Assembly: GCA_017308575.1 (NCBI GenBank)
Contig: JAFKEQ010000001.1
Location: forward strand, 248,001-312,000
Origin: Afipia sp.
Lineage (GTDB): Bacteria > Pseudomonadota > Alphaproteobacteria > Rhizobiales > Xanthobacteraceae
DNA: 64,000 nucleotides
Reading direction: 5' to 3'
In this document: in pieces, positions 45,882 through 55,840 of the stretch
Layout of the letters: each line of letters begins with the position of its first letter
How positions within the stretch are numbered: the first letter of the stretch is position 1
The notes under the pieces: model-generated
Told to the model about the DNA's origin: nothing
The model's database searches: none
Seen by the model: only the letters and a program-made list of their open reading frames with translations
Translations under genes and position numbers: made by a program

Positions 45882-46682
45882 ATGGTCGAAATCAACGCCA
45901 CACGTCGCGCCGTTCTCGGAACGGCCGCGGCAGGACTGATCGCGAGCGCGACAGGCGCGCGCGCGCAGACGCCCGCTTCGGCGCGCAAGACTTTCGTGCT
46001 TGTTCACGGCGCCTGGCATGGCGGCTGGTGCTGGCGGCGCGTCTCGGACATTCTCGAGAGTCACGGGCACAAGGTGTTCACGCCGACCCTGACCGGACTG
46101 GGCGAACGTTCGCATCTTCTGACCAAGGACACCAACGCATCGATGCATGTCGAGGATGTCGTCAACACCATCAACTGGGAAAACCTGACCGATGTCGTGC
46201 TGGTGGGACATTCCTACGGCGGCATCGCCATCAGCGGCGCGGCGGATCGCATTCCGGAGAAGATCGGATCGATCGTCTTTCTCGATGCCTTCGTGCCTGC
46301 GAACGGCGAGAGCCTGATCGAGAAGGCATCCGCCAATACGCAGGGCGTCATCAACGCCGCCATCGAGCGCAAGGAACTCTCGATCAAGTCGCCGCCATCG
46401 GCCGTGTTCGGTGTCGAGGAAAAGGATCGCGCCTGGGTCGATTCCAAGATCACGCCGCAGCCGATCGCGACCTTCACCGAAAAGGTGACTTACACCGGCG
46501 GGCGCGAGAAGATCGCGCGCAAGAGCTACATGCGGGCGCTCGACTACAAGAGCCCGACATTCGACGCCAATCTGGCAAAGGCCAAGGCCGACAAGTCATG
46601 GCAGACGCATGAATTCGCGTGCGGCCATGATGTGATGGTGGCTCAACCGCAGCAGCTCGCCGAACTGCTTCTGAAGGCGTAA
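45882..46682 (+). CDS. exported alpha/beta hydrolase
   Basis: A 266-residue protein with a Tat-like signal (NATRRAVLGTAAAG near residues 6-18, cleavage near ARAQT). The hydrolase core has VLVHGAWHGGWCWRRV, TGLGERSHLL, the nucleophile Ser in GHSYGG, Asp in VFLDAFVP and the likely His in CGHDVM. It is related to the AB hydrolase-1 family seen in esterases and salicylate/methyl-ester hydrolases. Substrate unknown. GAGGAAAACAG precedes the ATG. Confidence 0.88.
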   Translation: MVEINATRRAVLGTAAAGLIASATGARAQTPASARKTFVLVHGAWHGGWCWRRVSDILESHGHKVFTPTLTGLGERSHLLTKDTNASMHVEDVVNTINWENLTDVVLVGHSYGGIAISGAADRIPEKIGSIVFLDAFVPANGESLIEKASANTQGVINAAIERKELSIKSPPSAVFGVEEKDRAWVDSKITPQPIATFTEKVTYTGGREKIARKSYMRALDYKSPTFDANLAKAKADKSWQTHEFACGHDVMVAQPQQLAELLLKA

Positions 46683-46703
46683 GCAGACTCTCTGCCGGTA
46701 CGG

Positions 46704-46732
46704 CGGCCGCGATGCGCAGACCATCGCGGCCG
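46704..46732. terminator. perfect 11-bp inverted repeat between convergent genes
   Basis: CGGCCGCGATG and CATCGCGGCCG are separated by CGCAGAC; a stable hairpin between the alpha/beta hydrolase and MAPEG genes. There is no T-run, so its termination role is uncertain. Confidence 0.45.
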
Positions 46733-46759
46733 TTCGCGCGGATGAATCAGGCGAAGCGG

Positions 46760-47140
46760 CTACGCCTTGAACGCCGGCAGAACGAAGATCGCGACATTCA
46801 CCGCCATCGCCAGGGCGAAGGCCGCCGAGCGCAACGGCGGCCTGTTGAAGACATAGAGCAATGCGTGGGCGATGCGCAGCAGGATGTAAAGCGCGGCAAG
46901 TCCGTTCACGATTCCGGGTGATACGCCCGACGTCACCGCGATGATCACCGCCGCCGCGAAGATCGGAAACGTCTCCAGCGCATTCTGATGCGCGGCATAG
47001 GCGCGGCGCTGTTTCGGCTGAAGCGTCTCATAGTCCTCGCGCGGATAGCGGTTGTCGCTGCCCGAGCCTGTCTTGGCATATTTCGCAAGCGCATAAGGTA
47101 TCAGCGCCGCGATCAGCACGCACCAGTAAGCCAGCGGCAT
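46760..47140 (-). CDS. MAPEG-family membrane protein
   Basis: A 126-residue integral membrane protein with four hydrophobic helices. RRAYAAHQNALETFPIFAAAVI is the signature of MAPEG (membrane-associated eicosanoid/glutathione) proteins, which in bacteria may be glutathione transferases or peroxidases; no activity is certain here. The true start is ATG 47140; the longer open frame to 47833 is antisense to the PNPOx-like gene. It reads leftward into the hydrolase intergenic hairpin. Confidence 0.88.
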   Translation of the reverse strand: MPLAYWCVLIAALIPYALAKYAKTGSGSDNRYPREDYETLQPKQRRAYAAHQNALETFPIFAAAVIIAVTSGVSPGIVNGLAALYILLRIAHALLYVFNRPPLRSAAFALAMAVNVAIFVLPAFKA

Positions 47141-47287
47141 CGGTTGTTCTCCGTCGATAATCTTCCGCGACTCTCGGTGGCTTTGCGCCGCGCTGTCAAG
47201 TTGCGGAACCCGGCGCGCGCAATTGGGATTCACCGGAACATCCCTGCCTTGCATCCGTTGTCGGTCGAACCATCGAAAGGACAAACC

Positions 47288-47770
47288 ATGGCCACCACGA
47301 CCAACGACGCCGATCGCGTGTGGGAGCTTGCGCAAAAAATCTCCATCGCCATGCTCACGGGCTGGGATGGCCACAACCTGCATTCGCGCCCGATGGGCGC
47401 CCATGTCGTTCCCGACGAGAACGCCTTCTATTTTCTGGCTGACAGGCGTCACCACAAGGACGACGACATCCGCAACTATCCGACCGTCTGTCTCGCCTTC
47501 GCCGATCCCGGCAGTCAGACATACGTCTCGATCACAGGCGAAGCGGCCGTGTCGGGCGACCGCGGCAAGATCAAGGAGCTTTGGAATGTCTGGGCCAAGG
47601 CGTGGTGGGATTCGCCCGACGATCCGAACATCTGCGTGCTGAAGGTCACGCCGCGCGAAGCGGAATACTGGGATGCGCCCGGCAAGATCGTCAGTTCGGT
47701 CAAGATGGCGGTCGCAGCCGCGACCGGCAATCGTCCCGACATGGGCGAAAATCGAAAGGTCGCGATGTGA
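47288..47770 (+). CDS. pyridoxamine 5'-phosphate oxidase-family protein (general stress type)
   Basis: A 160-residue split-barrel flavin-binding protein. WELAQKISIAMLTGWDGHNLHSRPMGAHV and NAFYFLADRRHHKDDDIRNYPTVCLAF (given as short motifs AMLTGWDG, SRPMGAHV and FYFLADRRHHKDDD) match the general stress protein 26/PNPOx branch. It may bind FMN or F420; the cofactor is not determined. ATG at 47288. Its stop overlaps the ATG of the following proline-rich ORF. Confidence 0.85.
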   Translation: MATTTNDADRVWELAQKISIAMLTGWDGHNLHSRPMGAHVVPDENAFYFLADRRHHKDDDIRNYPTVCLAFADPGSQTYVSITGEAAVSGDRGKIKELWNVWAKAWWDSPDDPNICVLKVTPREAEYWDAPGKIVSSVKMAVAAATGNRPDMGENRKVAM

Positions 47771-48006
47771 TGCAGCTTCCCGGAGATCCCGGCGTCGATC
47801 CGCCGGAAATTCCACCGCCGACTCCCGGCACACCCACCGAGCCGCCGCAGGAGAGTCCGCCGGGCGATCCGCGCCCGGAAGTGCCGGTGCCGGTCAACGA
47901 TCCCGCTGAGCCGGATGCGCCGCGCGAACTGCCGCCCGATCAGCCCGACGAAACGCCGGGACCGGGCGGTCCCAGAACACCGCCTGTCAATCAAGCGTCA
48001 CATTGA
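47770..48006 (+). CDS. small acidic proline-rich protein
   Basis: A 78-residue protein, about a third proline with many Asp, Glu and Gly (PGVDPPEIPPPTPGTPTEPP, PGDPRPEVPVPVNDPAEP). It has no signal peptide or hydrophobic segment and is likely disordered. Its ATG overlaps the previous stop (TGATG), which supports coupled translation and reality. No function is recognised. Confidence 0.6.
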   Translation: MQLPGDPGVDPPEIPPPTPGTPTEPPQESPPGDPRPEVPVPVNDPAEPDAPRELPPDQPDETPGPGGPRTPPVNQASH

Positions 48007-48241
48007 TGCGGCGCGATTGCGCCACATCATGCAATTGCCGTTCAAACCGATTAACGTGCATTCATTCTCGCGCGCCGATTCGCGTGTGGAATCAAAATAG
48101 TTGGCGCACCAGCGAGCTTCGCCACATTGCTGCCGCCTAATCACTATCGGCTGATCACGTAGACATGATGCGACGACAGCGCCGGATGACATCCCGCAAA
48201 TCATACGGCGCTCCCTTTTCTTCTCACTGTCAAAGGGCCCC

Positions 48242-50083
48242 ATGAAGAACATTCGACTCATTCTGATGACGACCACCGCAATCGCTGCCGTTCAGCTTTC
48301 GCATGTGCCGGCGCATGCCGAAGCATCGCTGCCGGGCGCATCGTCATTCGTCGTCGCACAAGCCGCGCCTGCCGATCCGAACGCACAGAAGGGTCCGCCC
48401 AAAGGACCACCGCCGAAGGCAGCGCCACCTGCCGCACGCCCAGCGCCGCCGCCGGCCGCGCGCCCTGCACCTCCTCCAGCGGCACGCCCTGCACCGCCCC
48501 CTCCGGCTGCGCGCCCCGCGCCGCCCGCACCTCCTGCCGCGCGCCCCGCACCGCCTGCGCCACCCGCGGCCCGTCCTGCACCTCCGCCGCCACCTGCCGC
48601 GCCGAAGGCTGCTCCGCCTCCACCCCCGGCAGCGCCCAAGGCCGCGCCACCTCCGCCGCCCGCGGCTCCGAAGGCTGCAACACCTCCGCCTGCCGCTGCG
48701 CCGAAGGCTCCGCCTCCGCCGGCCGGAGCAGCGCCGCATGCGCCGCCTCCAGGAGCGGCACCGCACACACCTCCTGCACCCGGCGCCGCGCCGACGCCGC
48801 CCGCTCAGGGACGGCCGGCACCTCAACAGGGCGCTACGCCTGCAACGCCGCCCGCCGCCGGACAGCGCCCGCCGAACGCACCGCCGGTCGCGCCGGGCGT
48901 GCGCGATGTGACGCCGCAACGCGCGCCGGATTCAACCGCGCCCGCACCGGGCCAACCGCCTGCTCCGGGACAGCCCGGCGGGTTTGGCGATCGCCGTGGC
49001 CAGCGCCAGGGTCCGCCGCCGGGCCTTCCGGCCGGCACGCCCGCTGCGCCGGCCACCGCGCCGATCGCGGCGCCGCTGCCGCCCGCGCCTGCGGTTCAGG
49101 CCGCGCCGATTCCGATCCAGAAGCCCGGCATGCGTCCGGTCGGACGGCTGGATGATTTCCGCGGCCAGCGCCAGGAACGCACCGAAGGCGGCCGCACCAT
49201 CATCACCGAACCGGGCCGCGTGATCGTGCGCGATCCGAACGGTCAGTCGTTCGTGCGGCACAACGACGTCGATCGTTTCCGCTACGGCGCGAAGGACGTG
49301 CGCGTCGATCGTCAGGGCAACGACAGCCGCACCATCGTGGTGCGGCCCGACGGCACGCAGATCATCACGCTCACCGACGAGCGTGGCGGCCTGCTGCGCC
49401 GCAGCCGCCGCGGACCGGACGGACGCGAAGTTGTCATCATCGACAACAGGCGCCATGGCGGTCCCGGCTTCGGAGCCGGACTTGCCGCCGGTGTGGTCGC
49501 GGGCGCGATCGGCGGTTACTTCGTGTCGCTGCCGCCGCCGGTGCTGCGCATTCCGCAGAACCGCTACATCGTGGAAGCCGACGGCGCGCCGCCGGACCTG
49601 ATCTACGACACGCTGATGGCGCCGCCGGTGGATCGCATCGAGCGTCCCTACACGCTCGACGAAATCCGCTACAGCCCGTCGGTGCGCCAGCGCATGCCGT
49701 CGATCGATCTCGACACCATCAACTTCGAAACCGGATCGTGGGACATCCCGCCGGATCAGGCGGCGAAGCTGCAGGTGATCGCGGACGGCATCAACCGCGC
49801 GATCCAGCGCAATCCGCAGACGGTGTTCCTGATCGAAGGTCACACCGACGCGGTGGGCAACGACGTCGACAACCTGTCGCTGTCCGACCGCCGCGCGGAA
49901 TCGGCAGCGGAATTGCTGACCCAGCAGTTCGGCGTGCCGGCGGAGAACCTGACCTCGCAGGGCTACGGCGAACAGTACCTGAAGATTCCGACCGACGGGC
50001 CGGAACGCCGCAACCGCCGCGTCACTGTGCGCAACATCACGCCGCTGCTCAACGGCGGCGAGGCCAACGCGGCGCCGCGCTAG
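48242..50083 (+). CDS. OmpA-family outer-membrane/periplasmic protein with long Pro/Ala repeat
   Basis: A 613-residue exported protein. Signal peptide about 1-27 (ending VPAHAEA); then residues about 52-250 are a repetitive Pro/Ala region (PPPAARPAPP-like units, then PPAAPKAAPP units), a Gly/Pro/Gln stretch, a middle domain with repeated short beta motifs (GRVIVRDPNGQSFVRHNDVDRFRYGAKDV), a hydrophobic Gly-rich segment GLAAGVVAGAIGGYFVSL, and a C-terminal OmpA peptidoglycan-binding domain (IEGHTDAVGNDVDNLSLSDRRAESAAELL; short motif EGHTDAVG). It would link the outer envelope with peptidoglycan, the Pro/Ala region acting as a spacer. GGGCCCC and weak ribosome site before the ATG. Confidence 0.88.
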   Translation: MKNIRLILMTTTAIAAVQLSHVPAHAEASLPGASSFVVAQAAPADPNAQKGPPKGPPPKAAPPAARPAPPPAARPAPPPAARPAPPPPAARPAPPAPPAARPAPPAPPAARPAPPPPPAAPKAAPPPPPAAPKAAPPPPPAAPKAATPPPAAAPKAPPPPAGAAPHAPPPGAAPHTPPAPGAAPTPPAQGRPAPQQGATPATPPAAGQRPPNAPPVAPGVRDVTPQRAPDSTAPAPGQPPAPGQPGGFGDRRGQRQGPPPGLPAGTPAAPATAPIAAPLPPAPAVQAAPIPIQKPGMRPVGRLDDFRGQRQERTEGGRTIITEPGRVIVRDPNGQSFVRHNDVDRFRYGAKDVRVDRQGNDSRTIVVRPDGTQIITLTDERGGLLRRSRRGPDGREVVIIDNRRHGGPGFGAGLAAGVVAGAIGGYFVSLPPPVLRIPQNRYIVEADGAPPDLIYDTLMAPPVDRIERPYTLDEIRYSPSVRQRMPSIDLDTINFETGSWDIPPDQAAKLQVIADGINRAIQRNPQTVFLIEGHTDAVGNDVDNLSLSDRRAESAAELLTQQFGVPAENLTSQGYGEQYLKIPTDGPERRNRRVTVRNITPLLNGGEANAAPR

Positions 50084-50108
50084 GCGCAGCACCCATCACG
50101 ACAATGCG

Positions 50109-50137
50109 ATGGCCGGGACACTGTCCCGGCCATTTTT
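50109..50137 (+). terminator. rho-independent terminator after the OmpA gene
   Basis: ATGGCCGGGACA / TGTCCCGGCCAT hairpin with T5 following. Confidence 0.82.
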
Positions 50138-50188
50138 CTTGCAGGCACACAAGCCTGAATATGATTTATCGAGATTGAAGTAAGTCCG

Positions 50189-50255
50189 CTCGTCCCCGCG
50201 AACGCGGGGACCCAGACTTCAGCGGCTGGATTCCCGCTTCCGCGGGAATGAGCGG
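50189..50255. repeat. dispersed intergenic repeat, CGTCCCCGCGAACGCGGGGACCCAGA family
   Basis: GCTCGTCCCCGCGAACGCGGGGACCC then TTCCCGCTTCCGCGGGAA and GAGCGG; the same family as 34684-34750. Confidence 0.8.
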
Positions 50256-50303
50256 AAGAACATCGCTTCAGTTTCCAAGGAATCAAATTCCAGAATCCAC
50301 GCC

Positions 50304-51080
50304 ATGACACACACTCCGATCCACCATGCCGCATCCGCGGGCTTTGCCGCCAAGGCCGACGACTATGTGCGCGGCCGCCCCGATTATCCCGATGCCATCG
50401 CGGACTGGTTGCGCGACCGGCTCGGACTGCGATCCGGAACCACCGCCGTCGATCTCGGAGCAGGCACCGGGAAATTCACGCGCTATCTCTTGCAGACCGG
50501 CGCGCATGTCATTGCCGTCGAGCCGGTGAAGGAAATGCGCGCAAAGATCATCGCGGACTTGCCCGAGGCCGATGCCTGCGAAGGTACCGCGGCATCGATC
50601 CCGTTGCCTGACGGCAGCGTCGATGCGGTGACCTGCGCGCAATCGTTTCACTGGTTCGCCACGCAGGATGCACTTGCCGAAATCCATCGGGTGCTCAAGC
50701 CGCACGGCAGGCTTGGCCTCGTCTGGAACATCCGCGACGAGAGCGTGGACTGGATCGCGGCGCTGACGCAGATCATCACGCCCTATGAAGGCGACGCACC
50801 GCGCTTCAACAAGGGAACATGGCGCAATGTGTTTCCGTTTCCCGGCTTCACGGATCTGCGGGAGGATCGTTTCCCTCACGCGCATACCGGCTCGCCGGAG
50901 GACGTGATCGTCAACCGCATCCGCTCCACCAGCTTCATTGCGGCGCTGCCGCCGGACGAGGAAGCGAAAGTGGTGGGACAACTGCGCGCGCTGATCGCGG
51001 CAACCCCGGCGCTGGCGGGCAGGGATGTGATCAGCGTGCCTTACGCGACTGCGACGTATTGGGTGGAGAAGATCGCGTAG
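50304..51080 (+). CDS. class I SAM-dependent methyltransferase
   Basis: A 258-residue methyltransferase. AAGFAAKADDYVRGRPDYP begins it, with motif I AVDLGAGTGKFTRYL, AVEPVKEM and AQSFHWFATQDALAEIHRVLKPHGRLGLVWN (short motifs AQSFHWF and HRVLKPHGRLGLVWN). This is the family of small-molecule or UbiE-like enzymes; substrate unknown. ATG at 50304. Downstream on the opposite strand is a small gene and argG. Confidence 0.88.
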   Translation: MTHTPIHHAASAGFAAKADDYVRGRPDYPDAIADWLRDRLGLRSGTTAVDLGAGTGKFTRYLLQTGAHVIAVEPVKEMRAKIIADLPEADACEGTAASIPLPDGSVDAVTCAQSFHWFATQDALAEIHRVLKPHGRLGLVWNIRDESVDWIAALTQIITPYEGDAPRFNKGTWRNVFPFPGFTDLREDRFPHAHTGSPEDVIVNRIRSTSFIAALPPDEEAKVVGQLRALIAATPALAGRDVISVPYATATYWVEKIA

Positions 51081-51097
51081 CAGGGCTGCGTGATAAA

Positions 51098-51337
51098 CTA
51101 GACTCGCCTGATCTCGGACGGAGAAATTAGATTCACTTGGCCGCCGACGTCGCCTTTCATACGTAGCGAGAAGCCACGCTGCAAATAGCTTTCGATCTGG
51201 TCTTCGCGAACCGAGAGCTGATTCTTGGCGTGATGTTTGACGTCACCCATAGCGGGATCGGCCACGCGAAACAGTCCGTTGGGATAACGGTGCGGCCTGA
51301 AGATTTCGCCGTCGGGCCCGACGCGTTCCCAGCCCAT
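51098..51337 (-). CDS. small cytoplasmic protein of unknown function
   Basis: A 79-residue protein without signal peptide or membrane helix. Sequence includes FRPHRYPNGLFRVADPAMGDVKHHAKNQLSVREDQIESYLQRGFSLRM (short motifs YPNGLFRVADPAMGDVKHHA and VREDQIESYLQRGFSLRM). Its balanced composition supports a true gene. A GTG at 51346 is an alternative start; GGGG precedes the ATG at 51337. It lies 37 bp downstream of argG on the same strand and may be co-transcribed. Confidence 0.55.
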   Translation of the reverse strand: MGWERVGPDGEIFRPHRYPNGLFRVADPAMGDVKHHAKNQLSVREDQIESYLQRGFSLRMKGDVGGQVNLISPSEIRRV

Positions 51338-51374
51338 ATGCAGCACCCCGCTTCCGTTAAAGCACTCCCGCCCC

Positions 51375-52781
<1,407 letters not shown>

Positions 52782-52840
52782 CTATAGAAAGATTGGCGGG
52801 CCATGGGAAGGCCGAGGCCGCGCCGTGAATCCGATAGTTC

Positions 52841-52966
52841 GTGCCCCGGACGCGGTGCAGCGCCCTTGCGCTGCTCCGCAGAGCCGGGGCCGCAAAATCG
52901 GTATGTGTAACGGTCCCGGCTCTGCGATGCTAACGCCGAAGCGTTGCATCGCACCCGGGACACACG
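52841..52966. repeat. dispersed intergenic repeat, CCCCGGACGCGGTGC family
   Basis: GCCCCGGACGCGGTGCAGCG, GCTCCGCAGAGCCGGGGCCG, GTCCCGGCTCTGCG and CGCACCCGGGACAC; the same family as the element between sdhA and sdhB (42126). Confidence 0.75.
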
Positions 52967-52971
52967 AGGCA

Positions 52972-53787
52972 CTATGACCGTTTGCTGGGAGCCGCTTCAT
53001 CAGCTCCCGGACGGATGCGCGGCGACGGGCCGATATCGCGACCCAACCGCTTCTGCCGCCAGCGATAGCCGGGCCAGGCCAGGCGCGTCATCCATGCATC
53101 GACACCGGCGTCGGTCAGCCGCGTGGACGGCCAGCGATAGATCAGCGCATAGAACAGCCAGGTCACCAGGAACGCGGCCGTGCCGGAGAACAGCACATCG
53201 GTGAAGAAGTGTCCGCCGAAGGTCATGCGCAGGCCGCCGGTCAGAACGCCGAACGCGGTGGCGGCGACATAGGCCAGCGGCCGCCATGCGGGCGGCGTCA
53301 GCGCGGCGGGCGCATAGGTCCAGAATGCCGTCGCGCCCTCGCCGGAGAAGAACGAGCAGTTCTTCGGGCATGCGCCGCGCGGGTCCCACCACGGCTTGAA
53401 GTCGAGCTTGCCGTTGAACTCCGTCACCGTCACCGGACGCGGGCGGCCCCAATAGCCCTTGAACACCACATTGGAGAGCACAATGGCGGTGAGCAGCATG
53501 GTCACCAGCAGGAACGCCATGGCGCGGCCGGACATGATCAGCGGCTTCACCGGACGGATCAGCTTCACCACGAAGGCGACGATCGCGGGCGCGACCAGCG
53601 CCCATGCGATCCACATCGCGCCGTCGCGCGCGATCACGGCCCATGTGCTGGCCTTCAGCGGGAAGGTCTTGGTCGCCGCGTCATAGAACAGCGCCGCGAT
53701 TTTCAGATCGAGTTCGGGATGAAGAGCGAACAGCACTCCGAAAAACACGGAGATCGTCAGCGCAATGATGAGGCCGGTGCGGTTCAT
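52972..53787 (-). CDS. PAP2-superfamily membrane phosphatase
   Basis: A 271-residue protein with six hydrophobic segments. The PAP2 motifs are KGYWGRPRP (K-x6-RP), FFSGEGATAFW (a variant of PSGH) and RMTFGGHFFTDVLFS (R-x5-H-x3-D). This matches lipid-phosphate phosphatases such as undecaprenyl- or lipid-A-1-phosphatases; the true substrate is undetermined. Its second motif is SGEGA rather than PSGH, found in a subset of the family (LpxE/LpxF-type). Single gene. ATG at 53787. Confidence 0.88.
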   Translation of the reverse strand: MNRTGLIIALTISVFFGVLFALHPELDLKIAALFYDAATKTFPLKASTWAVIARDGAMWIAWALVAPAIVAFVVKLIRPVKPLIMSGRAMAFLLVTMLLTAIVLSNVVFKGYWGRPRPVTVTEFNGKLDFKPWWDPRGACPKNCSFFSGEGATAFWTYAPAALTPPAWRPLAYVAATAFGVLTGGLRMTFGGHFFTDVLFSGTAAFLVTWLFYALIYRWPSTRLTDAGVDAWMTRLAWPGYRWRQKRLGRDIGPSPRIRPGADEAAPSKRS

Positions 53788-53831
53788 GGCCGGTGTTTAG
53801 CCGAGGCTTGAAGTACTGAAAAGGCCCGACC

Positions 53832-53919
53832 GTCATTGCGAGGAGCACTTGCGACGAAGCAATCCATCTCTGACGCGCGGCGCATTTTCATGGATTGCTT
53901 CGCTTGCGCTCGCAATGAC
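53832..53919. repeat. dispersed intergenic repeat, GTCATTGCGAGGAGC family
   Basis: GTCATTGCGAGGAGCACTTG to GCTCGCAATGAC with GAAGCAATCCAT and its complement ATGGATTGCTTC; short form like 35647-35721. Confidence 0.84.
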
Positions 53920-53928
53920 GAAACAGAA

Positions 53929-54405
53929 TCAGCGCGGCAGCGGCGGCAGGGCGGGCGGAGGCGATGCCGGCGGCACGTCGCGCCACCTGCCGGCGTTGCG
54001 CCCCGCGATCAGCCAGTAGACCACGCCGCCGAGAATGCCCGCGCCGACCATCACTTCGAGATGCCGCCGCACGATGCCATTGAAGGTCATGTTCACGGTA
54101 TCGAACGGGATGAAGCCGAGATAGCAGAATAGTCCCGCCAGCGCGCCACCGACGGCATAGGCCAGAACATGGCGGATCGAGAACACTTCGGTGATCAGCG
54201 CGATGATCGCCGCGGGCAGCAGCGCGAAGCCGCTGACGAGCACGAAGCCGAAGCCGAGAATGAGATTGATCGCGCCCTGATCGATATCGACCGACATGTC
54301 GGTCATTTCCGGGAAGAAGATGGCCCACAGCACGACAATGCTCGCCACCAGACATGCGGCGCAGAAGCCGATGATCACCGCGAAGAACCGTCCGATCAGA
54401 GCCAT
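53929..54405 (-). CDS. four-helix membrane protein of unknown function
   Basis: A 158-residue hydrophobic protein with helices at about 6-30, 48-71, 78-100 and 114-134 and a Pro-rich C-terminus (SPPPALPPLPR). No known family is recognised from the sequence alone. Its codon use fits the neighbours. Between PAP2 gene and rlmN, on the same strand as both; the dispersed repeats on either side make it a separate unit. Confidence 0.7.
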   Translation of the reverse strand: MALIGRFFAVIIGFCAACLVASIVVLWAIFFPEMTDMSVDIDQGAINLILGFGFVLVSGFALLPAAIIALITEVFSIRHVLAYAVGGALAGLFCYLGFIPFDTVNMTFNGIVRRHLEVMVGAGILGGVVYWLIAGRNAGRWRDVPPASPPPALPPLPR

Positions 54406-54425
54406 GACTTGTATTCCGCCTGTCT

Positions 54426-54535
54426 GTCATCCTTCGAGGCTCGCCAAAGATGGCTCGCACCGCAGGATGACGCTATTTGCTTTGACCTCATCCTGAGGAG
54501 CGGCGTTTTCGCCGCGTCTCGAAGGATGAGGTGAC
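54426..54535. repeat. dispersed intergenic repeat, GTCATCCTTCGAGGC family
   Basis: Contains TCATCCTTCGAGGCTCGCC...GCACCGCAGGATGACG and TCATCCTGAGGAGCGGCG...GTCTCGAAGGATGAG. A different family from the others; the only copy seen here. Confidence 0.7.
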
Positions 54536-54538
54536 ACA

Positions 54539-55735
54539 CTAGTCCGTCATCGCCATGGCGCGTAGCGCCTGCCGCTCGCGCGCGGAGAGCTTTTCCGTTT
54601 CCGATTTCAACTGCCCGCAGGCGGCGAGAATGTCGCGGCCGCGCGGGGTGCGCACCGGCGACGAATAGCCCGCGTTGAAGACGTATTCCGAGAATTTCTC
54701 GATCTGCTCCCAGTCCGAGCATTCGTACTTGCTGCCCGGCCACGGATTGAACGGAATGAGATTGATCTTCGCCGGGATGCCCTTGAGCAGCTTCACCAAC
54801 AGCCGCGCGTCATCGAGCGAATCGTTGACGCCCTTCAGCATCACATATTCGAAGGTGATGCGTCGCGAATTGGACGAGCCGGGATAGGCGCGGCAGGCGT
54901 CCAGCAATTCCCTGATCGGATACTTCCTGTTGAGCGGCACGAGTTCGTCGCGCAGTTCGTCGCGCACCGCATGCAGCGAGATCGCCAGCATGACGCCAAT
55001 CTCGTCGCCGGTGCGCGCGATGTTCGGCACCACGCCCGACGTCGAGAGCGTGATGCGGCGGCGGGAGATGCCGATGCCCTCGCCGTCCGACACGATCAGG
55101 AGCGCATCGCGCACCGCATCGAAATTGTAGAGCGGCTCGCCCATGCCCATCATCACGATGTTGGTGACGAGGCGGTTGCCGTTCGGCGTCTCGCGATCGA
55201 CCCAGTCGCCCAGACGATCGCGCGCCACCATCACCTGCCCGAGAATTTCTCCGGCGGTGAGATTGCGCACCAGACGCTGCGTGCCGGTGTGGCAGAACGA
55301 GCAATTGAGCGTGCAGCCGACCTGCGAGGACACGCAGAGTGTGCCGCGATCGGTTTCGGGAATGTAGACGCACTCGACCTCATGGGCGCGGCCGACGCCG
55401 TCGCCCGGCAGGCGCAGCAGCCACTTGCGAGTGCCGTCATTGGAAATCTGCTCGGTCACCACTTCCGGGCGGTCGACTGTGAAATACTGCTCGAGCTGCG
55501 CGCGCATGTCCTTCGACACGTTGCTCATCTCGGCGAAGCTGCGCGCGCCGCGCACATACATCCAGTGCCAGAGTTGCTGGACGCGCATCTTCTGCTGCTT
55601 TTCGGCGACGCCGATGCCGCCGAGACGCTTCGCCAGTTCCTCGCGCGACAGCCCGACCAGCGACGGCTTGGCCAGCGGCACGTAGGTTTCAAGGGCGGTC
55701 TTTTCGAGGACGCCGGAGGCTTCGATCACGGTCAT
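54539..55735 (-). CDS. rlmN: dual-specificity 23S rRNA/tRNA methyltransferase RlmN
   Basis: A 398-residue radical-SAM enzyme that makes m2A2503 in 23S rRNA and m2A37 in some tRNAs. The cluster motif is CTLNCSFC (C-x3-C-x2-C), with the methyl-carrying cysteines near the C-terminus (ILAACGQL and [11 protein letters not shown] neighbourhoods). [31 protein letters not shown] and [21 protein letters not shown] (short motifs [15 protein letters not shown]) are diagnostic. Full length. ATG at 55735; 18 extra residues at the start before the RlmN domain are normal for this group. Confidence 0.95.
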   Translation of the reverse strand: MTVIEASGVLEKTALETYVPLAKPSLVGLSREELAKRLGGIGVAEKQQKMRVQQLWHWMYVRGARSFAEMSNVSKDMRAQLEQYFTVDRPEVVTEQISNDGTRKWLLRLPGDGVGRAHEVECVYIPETDRGTLCVSSQVGCTLNCSFCHTGTQRLVRNLTAGEILGQVMVARDRLGDWVDRETPNGNRLVTNIVMMGMGEPLYNFDAVRDALLIVSDGEGIGISRRRITLSTSGVVPNIARTGDEIGVMLAISLHAVRDELRDELVPLNRKYPIRELLDACRAYPGSSNSRRITFEYVMLKGVNDSLDDARLLVKLLKGIPAKINLIPFNPWPGSKYECSDWEQIEKFSEYVFNAGYSSPVRTPRGRDILAACGQLKSETEKLSARERQALRAMAMTD

Positions 55736-55840
55736 GGCACTATGTATCTCGGGAAAAGGGCAGCCGCACAGGGCCGCAAACGGAACCTCAGGCCCCGTAA
55801 CCCGCTATATAGAGGCAATACCGGACAATTGCGACCGTCT

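Noticed and set aside
48292..48911. Gly/Ala-, Arg- or Leu-rich frames in the Pro/Ala repeat
   Set aside because: Mirror translations of a repetitive GC-rich region in ompA-like gene, not separate genes.
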